DNA from: Caulobacteraceae bacterium
GTDB taxonomy: Bacteria; Pseudomonadota; Alphaproteobacteria; Caulobacterales; Caulobacteraceae
Assembly (NCBI GenBank): GCA_020852035.1
Contig: JADZBR010000335.1
Location: forward strand, 1 to 8,847
DNA: 8,847 bases
Direction of reading: 5' to 3'
Shown here: piece after piece, positions 4,826 to 8,847 of the stretch
Numbering within the stretch: position 1 is the stretch's first letter
How the letters are laid out: each line of letters opens with the position of its first letter
Notes under the pieces: model-generated
What the model saw: the letters and a program-made list of their open reading frames with translations, nothing else
Databases searched by the model: none
Told to the model about the DNA's origin: nothing
Made by a program: the position numbers and the translations under genes

Positions 4826-5728
4826 CTATTTCCGCGCCAGCGGGTGCCGGGTCTGCACCACCTCGCGCAGCCGCTCGCCGGTGACGTGGGTATAGATCTG
4901 CGTCGTCGAGATGTCGGCGTGGCCCAGCAGCGTCTGCACCACCCGCAGGTCCGCGCCGCCGTCCAGCAGGTGCGTGGCGAAGGCGTGCCGCAGCACGTGC
5001 GGGCTGACCCTGGCCGGGTCCACGCCCGCGGCGGCGGCGGCGGCGTCCAGCAGTTGGGCGAACCGGCGCGGAGTGATCCGGCGGCTGGCCCCGTGCGAGG
5101 GGAACAGCCAGGGGTTGGCCGCATCGCCCTTCGGCAGGAAGCCCGGCCGCAACTCCAGCCACGCCCGGATCGCCGCCCGGGCGGCCTCGTTCAGCGGCGC
5201 GAGGCGCTCCTTGCCGCCCGTGCCCCTGACGATCAGATAGGCCGGGTCGCGGCTCACCGCCGCCAGCGGCAGGCCGGTCAGTTCCGACACCCGCAGGCCG
5301 CCGGCGTAGATCAGCTCGATCATGCAGGCCAGCCGCGCGCCCTCTCCGCCGTCCTTCGCCGCCGCCGCGGCGATCAGCCGCTCGACCTCCTCGCGGCTCA
5401 GCACCTTGGGCAGCGGGCGGCCCTGGCGGGGCGCCTCGACCCGCCGCGAGGGGGCGTCCGAACGCCAGCCCTCGCCCAGCACGAAGCGGTAGAGCTGGCG
5501 GATGGCCGCCCGCCGCCGCGCCGCCGTCGCCGGCGACAGGCCCCGCGCGCCGAGGTCGGCGAAATAGGCTTCCACGTCCTCGGCCGACGCCGTCGTGAAG
5601 TCGCGGCCTTTTCCGGCCAGGAACCCCGAGGCGTCGGCCAGGTCCTTGCCGTAGGCGACCAGGGTGTTGCGCGCCGCGGCCCGCTCCACCGACATCATCT
5701 CCAGGAAGGCCTCGACCCAGCCGCTCAT
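4826..5728 (-). CDS. xerD: Tyrosine recombinase XerD
   Basis: XerD acts with XerC at the dif site to resolve chromosome dimers, under FtsK control at the division septum. The 300-residue product has an N-terminal SAM-like core-binding domain (about 1-85) and a C-terminal catalytic domain (about 105-295). All catalytic residues are present: R146 (GLRVSEL), K173 (GTGGKER), H244 and R247 (HVLRHAFATH), H270 (LLGHADISTTQ) and nucleophile Y279 (IYTHV). H244, R247, H270 and Y279 coincide with the E. coli XerD numbering. XerD rather than XerC is chosen on overall resemblance; a paralogue assignment is not fully settled. The ATG at 5728 has only a weak Shine-Dalgarno sequence. It is divergent from aroK with a gap of 53 bases, so the two promoters must overlap. 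Confidence 0.9.
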   Translation of the reverse strand: MSGWVEAFLEMMSVERAAARNTLVAYGKDLADASGFLAGKGRDFTTASAEDVEAYFADLGARGLSPATAARRRAAIRQLYRFVLGEGWRSDAPSRRVEAPRQGRPLPKVLSREEVERLIAAAAAKDGGEGARLACMIELIYAGGLRVSELTGLPLAAVSRDPAYLIVRGTGGKERLAPLNEAARAAIRAWLELRPGFLPKGDAANPWLFPSHGASRRITPRRFAQLLDAAAAAAGVDPARVSPHVLRHAFATHLLDGGADLRVVQTLLGHADISTTQIYTHVTGERLREVVQTRHPLARK

Positions 5729-5781
5729 GGCGCGAGCTTGGCGGCAAACGCCCCCGTCGTGTAAAGCCTCCGCTTAAGACA
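5729..5781. promoter_or_regulatory. Short divergent xerD/aroK promoter region
   Basis: Only 53 bases lie between the two start codons. A locally AT-richer part (GTGTAAAG at 5759-5766 and CTTAAGACA at 5773-5781) lies just before aroK. No Shine-Dalgarno sequence is seen for aroK, and little space remains for a leader, so its mRNA may be leaderless or very short-leadered. No clear -35/-10 pair can be named on either strand. Confidence 0.4.
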
Positions 5782-6333
5782 ATGACCGTCCCCGCTTCCT
5801 TGCGCCGCAAGACCATCGCCCTCGTCGGCCTGATGGGGGTCGGCAAATCGTCCATCGGCCGCCGGCTGGCGCACGCCCTGGACATGACCTTCATCGACGC
5901 CGATTCGGAGATCGAGAAGGCCGCCGACTGCTCGATCTCCGAGATCTTCGAGCGCTTGGGCGAGCCGGCCTTCCGCGAAGGCGAGCGGCGGGTGATCTCG
6001 CGCCTGATCGACGACGCCGCACCGCATGTGCTGGCCACCGGCGGCGGCGCCTTCATGAACGAGGAGACCCGCGCCCTGCTGAAGGCGCGCACCGTCACGG
6101 TCTGGCTGAAGGCCGATATCGAGGTGCTGGCCCGCCGCGTGGCCCGCAAGGACACCCGCCCCCTGCTCACCGGCCGCGACCCGATGGAGGTGCTGACCGC
6201 CCAGGCCGCCGAGCGCTACCCGAGCTACGCCGAGGCCGACCTGCACATCGAGACCGGCGACACCGCCCATCACGTCGCGGTCGAGGCGATCCTTTCGGCC
6301 CTGACCGCCCACCTGGAGGCGCCGGCCCCATGA
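5782..6333 (+). CDS. aroK: Shikimate kinase
   Basis: Shikimate kinase phosphorylates shikimate with ATP to shikimate 3-phosphate, step five of the chorismate pathway, in the cytoplasm. The 183-residue protein shows the Walker A loop GLMGVGKSS (16-24), the FIDAD shikimate-binding motif with D39 and D41 (37-41), the FREGE motif with R65 (64-68), TGGGAF (87-92) and the lid arginine R127 in RPLL. The length is normal for AroK/AroL. The ATG at 5782 lacks a Shine-Dalgarno sequence, but a later start would lose little before the Walker A strand, so it is the reasonable choice. It overlaps aroB by four bases (ATGA), as commonly seen for aroKB operons, ensuring coupled translation. Confidence 0.96.
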   Translation: MTVPASLRRKTIALVGLMGVGKSSIGRRLAHALDMTFIDADSEIEKAADCSISEIFERLGEPAFREGERRVISRLIDDAAPHVLATGGGAFMNEETRALLKARTVTVWLKADIEVLARRVARKDTRPLLTGRDPMEVLTAQAAERYPSYAEADLHIETGDTAHHVAVEAILSALTAHLEAPAP

Positions 6334-7442
6334 CCCGCGCCGTTTCCGTAGGGCTCGGCGAGCGGGCCTACGAGGTGCTGATCGGCCCTGGCCTGCTCGA
6401 CCGGGCCGGCGAGCGCATCCGCCCGTTTCTGAAGCGCGGCCGCACCGCCGTGGTCAGCGACGAGACCGTCTGGGGCCTGCACGGCGCGCGCCTGACGGCC
6501 GCCCTCGCGGCGGCGGGGATCGCCGCCGAGCCGGTGATCGTGTCGCCCGGCGAGCAGACCAAGAGCTGGGAGGGCCTCTCGGACGTCTGCGACCGCCTGC
6601 TGGCGCGGAACCTCGACCGCGGCGACCTGATCGTGGCCTTCGGCGGCGGCGTGGTGGGCGACCTCGCCGGCTTCGCGGCGGCGATCTACAAGCGCGGCGT
6701 CGACTTCGTGCAGATCCCCACGACCCTGCTGGCCCAGGTGGATTCCTCGGTCGGCGGCAAGACCGCCATCGACACTCCGCGCGGGAAGAACCTGATCGGC
6801 GCCTTCCACCAGCCCAGGCTGGTGCTGGCCGACCTCGACGTGCTGGCCACCCTGCCCGACCGCGAAATGCGCTGCGGCTACGCCGAGGTGATCAAATACG
6901 GCTTCCTCGGCGACTTTGGCTTCTTCGAGTGGCTGGAGGCCAACGGCCCGGCCGTGCTGGCCCGCGAGCCGGCGGCGCTCTCCCACGCCGTCGCCCGCTC
7001 CGTGGAGATGAAGGCCGAGATCGTCGCCGAGGACGAGAAGGAGGCGGGCCGCCGGGCCCTGCTCAACCTTGGCCACACCTTCGGCCACGCCCTGGAGGCC
7101 GAGGCCGGCTTCGGCGAGGTGCTGCTGCACGGCGAAGCCGTGGGCGCCGGCTGCGCCCTCGCCTACCGCTTCTCGGCCGCCCAGGGCCTCTGCTCGGCCC
7201 AGGACGCGGCCCGCGCCGGCGCCGCCATCGCGGCGGCGGGCCTGCCGACAACCCTCGCCGAGGCCGTCCGCTCGCCGCCGCGCGCCGATCGCCTGGTGGG
7301 GCATATGGCGCAGGACAAGAAGGCCGAGGGCGGCCGGCTGACCTTCATCCTCGCCCGCGCGCTGGGCGAAGCCTTCACCGCCAGGGACGTCAGCAGCGCC
7401 GCCGTCCGCGATTTCCTGATCTCCGAAGGAGCCTTGCCGTGA
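6330..7442 (+). CDS. aroB: 3-dehydroquinate synthase
   Basis: AroB converts DAHP to 3-dehydroquinate, step two of the shikimate pathway, using NAD+ and a divalent metal (Zn2+ or Co2+). The 370-residue product has the NAD-binding loop GGGVVGDLAGFAA (105-117), IPTTLLAQVDSSVGGKTAID (129-148), and metal ligands E186 (YAEVIKYG), H249 (NLGHTFGHA) and H267 (LHGEAV). The length is in the usual 360-370 range. A GGAGG at 6315-6319, inside the end of aroK, precedes the ATG by 10 nt. It overlaps aroK by four bases upstream and the CNNM/CBS gene by four bases downstream (GTGA), so the three form one coupled operon. Confidence 0.97.
   Translation: MTRAVSVGLGERAYEVLIGPGLLDRAGERIRPFLKRGRTAVVSDETVWGLHGARLTAALAAAGIAAEPVIVSPGEQTKSWEGLSDVCDRLLARNLDRGDLIVAFGGGVVGDLAGFAAAIYKRGVDFVQIPTTLLAQVDSSVGGKTAIDTPRGKNLIGAFHQPRLVLADLDVLATLPDREMRCGYAEVIKYGFLGDFGFFEWLEANGPAVLAREPAALSHAVARSVEMKAEIVAEDEKEAGRRALLNLGHTFGHALEAEAGFGEVLLHGEAVGAGCALAYRFSAAQGLCSAQDAARAGAAIAAAGLPTTLAEAVRSPPRADRLVGHMAQDKKAEGGRLTFILARALGEAFTARDVSSAAVRDFLISEGALP
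7426..7431 (+). promoter_or_regulatory. Shine-Dalgarno fixing the GTG start of the CNNM/CBS gene
   Basis: AAGGAG ends 7 nt before the GTG at 7439. The frame is open far upstream through aroB, but this near-ideal site, the GTGA overlap with the aroB stop and the hydrophobic N-terminus beginning right there all place the true start at 7439. Confidence 0.75.
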
Positions 7443-8725
7443 TCTGGGCCGCCCTCCTGGGCCTGGCGCCTGTCCTGGTGGTCCTCTTGACCATCGCCGC
7501 CCTCATCTCGGCCGCCGAGACCTCGATGACCGCCGCCAGCCGCGGCCGGCTGCACCAGCTGGAGCGCGAGGGCGACGGCGCCGCACGGCGGGTCAACAAG
7601 CTGATCTCCAACCAGGAGAACATGATCGGGGCGATCCTGCTCTCCAACAACGTGGTCAACATCCTGGCCTCGGCCCTGACCACGGCGGTGCTGTCGGCGC
7701 TCTTCCCCGGCGCGCTGGGGGTGCTGATCGCCACGGTGATCATGACCGTGCTGATCGTGGTGTTCGGCGAGATCCTGCCCAAGACCCTGGCCCTGACCCG
7801 CGCCGACGACGTGGCGCGGGCGCTCTCGGTTCCCACCGACTGGCTAGTGAAGATCTTCGGCCCGCTGGCCTACGGGGCGCAGTTCATCGTCAGGAAGACC
7901 CTGGGGCTGTTCGGCATCAACATGTCGATGGAGACCGACGTGCTGGCCGCCCACGAGGAGATCCGCGGCGCGGTCGAGTACCACCACTCTGAGGGCCTGG
8001 TGGAGAGCGGCGACCGGCGGATGCTGGGCGCGGTGCTGGACCTCTCGGACATGGACGTCAGCCAGGTGATGGTCCACCGCAAGTCCATCGCCATGGTCGA
8101 CGCCGACCTGCCGCCGCGCGAGCTGGTCGCCCAGGCCATCGCCAGCGGCCACACCCGCCTGCCGCTCTATCGCGACGAGCCGGAGAACATCGTCGGCGTG
8201 CTGCACGCCAAGGACATGACCCAGGCCATCCTCGACGCCGACGGCAAGGTCGACGCCATCGACGTGGCGCAGATCATGCGCGAGCCCTGGTTCATCCCCG
8301 AAACCACCCGCCTGAAGGACCAGCTCAACGCCTTCCTCAAGCGCCAGAGCCACTTCGCCCTGGTGGTCGACGAATACGGCGCCCTGGAGGGCCTGGTGAC
8401 CCTGGAGGACATCCTCGAGGAGATCGTCGGCGAGATCGAGGACGAGCACGACAGCGCCATCGCCGGCGTCCGCGCCCAGCCGGACGGCTCGGTCAATGTC
8501 GACGGCGGCGTTTCGGTGCGCGACCTCAACCGGGCGATGGAGTGGCACCTGCCGGAGGACCCGGCGGTCACCGTCGCCGGCCTGGTGATCCACGAGGCCC
8601 AGACCATTCCTCAGCCCGGCCAGACCTTCATCTTCCACGGCCACCGCTTCCAGGTGCTGCGCCGCCAGCGCAACCAGCTGACCGCGCTCAAGGTCTCCTC
8701 GCCGCTGCGGCAGGAGGAGAATTGA
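7439..8725 (+). CDS. CNNM/DUF21-CBS-CorC_HlyC membrane protein (hemolysin/magnesium-cobalt efflux type)
   Basis: The 428-residue product has the three-part layout of the CorC/HlyC/TlyC family. First is a CNNM (DUF21) membrane domain at about 1-185, with hydrophobic helices near 3-24, 62-88 and 92-112 and the GEILPKTLAL signature at 110-119. Second is a CBS pair at about 205-330 (HTRLPLY, VGVLHAKDM; FALVVDEYGALEGLVTLEDI). Third is a CorC_HlyC domain at about 345-420. CNNM proteins act in Mg2+ transport and homeostasis, with CBS domains sensing Mg-ATP; names such as 'hemolysin' are historical. It is translationally coupled to aroB by a GTGA overlap and has its own strong Shine-Dalgarno sequence. 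Why a magnesium-type transporter sits behind aroKB is not explained by the sequence; as I recall, this order recurs in Caulobacter relatives. Confidence 0.93.
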   Translation: MIWAALLGLAPVLVVLLTIAALISAAETSMTAASRGRLHQLEREGDGAARRVNKLISNQENMIGAILLSNNVVNILASALTTAVLSALFPGALGVLIATVIMTVLIVVFGEILPKTLALTRADDVARALSVPTDWLVKIFGPLAYGAQFIVRKTLGLFGINMSMETDVLAAHEEIRGAVEYHHSEGLVESGDRRMLGAVLDLSDMDVSQVMVHRKSIAMVDADLPPRELVAQAIASGHTRLPLYRDEPENIVGVLHAKDMTQAILDADGKVDAIDVAQIMREPWFIPETTRLKDQLNAFLKRQSHFALVVDEYGALEGLVTLEDILEEIVGEIEDEHDSAIAGVRAQPDGSVNVDGGVSVRDLNRAMEWHLPEDPAVTVAGLVIHEAQTIPQPGQTFIFHGHRFQVLRRQRNQLTALKVSSPLRQEEN

Positions 8726-8847
8726 GCCAAGAGTCGACTGGTCGACTCCAAAATAAAACCTATTGTTAAGCTTGCGGCCTCGTACCGGTTGTTCTACCGC
8801 CTGAAATCAAGGGTGCGTCGCGGCGATGGCCGCAAATCGAAGTCGAG
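8726..8847. other. Downstream non-coding tail
   Basis: The 122 bases after the last CDS are clearly AT-richer near 8749-8770 than the genes around them, typical of a promoter region. Apart from the dyad, no RNA gene, repeat or supportable ORF is seen. In-frame GTG (8813) and ATG (8826) codons are open to the window edge but too short to judge. Confidence 0.5.
8731..8748. promoter_or_regulatory. Perfect 8+2+8 dyad holding two GANTC sites
   Basis: GAGTCGAC-TG-GTCGACTC begins 5 nt after the CNNM/CBS stop. Each outer end is a GANTC sequence (8731-8735 and 8744-8748), the target of the CcrM adenine methyltransferase of Caulobacterales. A T-run does not follow (the next bases are A-rich), so a terminator on the plus strand is unlikely. 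It may be an operator for a gene beyond the window. Confidence 0.4.

Noticed and set aside
4844..5764. A 306-codon plus-strand open frame antisense to xerD
   Set aside because: Gln/Arg/Gly-rich shadow of a gene with a full catalytic set on the other strand; no domain recognised.
3834..6170. A 778-codon open frame on the minus strand across the glycine-zipper gene, xerD and part of aroK
   Set aside because: It is out of frame with xerD and has no recognisable domain; its Val/Ala/Gly repeats simply mirror the Tyr-heptad and glycine-zipper codons read backwards.
6929..7438. N-terminal extension of the CNNM/CBS frame upstream of GTG 7439
   Set aside because: This part lies inside aroB in another frame and is Arg/Gly/Pro noise; the strong Shine-Dalgarno at 7426-7431 and the membrane helix place the start at 7439.
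8813..8847. Possible start of another gene at GTG 8813 or ATG 8826
   Set aside because: At most 11 codons are visible and no Shine-Dalgarno sequence precedes them, so coding cannot be judged.
8726..8847. Possible tRNA gene or LexA (GTTC-N7-GTTC) box in the tail
   Set aside because: No cloverleaf can be paired, and the single GTTC lacks a second half-site at the right distance.

Overview
The window is GC-rich DNA whose protein families and gene order point to an alphaproteobacterium of the Caulobacterales (Caulobacter or Phenylobacterium type). The evidence is an alphaproteobacterial-style AccA and XerD, an xerD gene divergent from an aroK-aroB-CNNM/CBS operon, and an intergenic GC-rich hairpin repeat of the kind common in these genomes. 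The genus is inferred from memory of such genomes; no search was run.

Layout, left to right. Bases 1-80 hold the 3' end of a gene whose last 25 residues resemble a threonine aldolase. Next comes a two-gene cassette: a small DUF433 antitoxin-like protein (95-316) and, directly abutting it, a DUF5615 PIN-like putative toxin (317-670). A perfect 9+1+9 inverted repeat covers the antitoxin start codon. A short intergenic stretch dense in small repeats leads to a two-block pentapeptide-repeat protein (745 or 778-1866) and then a multi-pass membrane protein with conserved-looking histidines (1918-2679). That gene meets accA (minus strand, 2676-3629) tail to tail with overlapping stop codons.

A 285-bp divergent intergenic region separates accA from a secreted glycine-zipper protein (3915-4682). 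This protein carries eight tyrosines at exact 7-residue spacing ahead of its glycine zipper. A 130-bp multi-hairpin repeat lies between it and the convergent xerD (minus, 4826-5728). On the other side of xerD is the plus-strand set aroK (5782-6333), aroB (6330-7442) and a CNNM/CBS/CorC_HlyC membrane protein (7439-8725), joined by 4-bp ATGA and GTGA overlaps. The last 120 bases hold a perfect 8+2+8 dyad but no supportable gene.

Most of the window is core metabolism and housekeeping: fatty-acid synthesis (accA), chromosome dimer resolution (xerD), the shikimate pathway (aroKB) and a membrane ion-transport-type protein. The accessory material is concentrated at 81-1866 (toxin-antitoxin pair and pentapeptide protein). 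I see no phage, transposon, CRISPR or clearly new multi-gene system. The best leads are the start-codon-spanning palindrome of the TA cassette, the repeat cluster upstream of the pentapeptide gene, and the tyrosine-heptad glycine-zipper protein.
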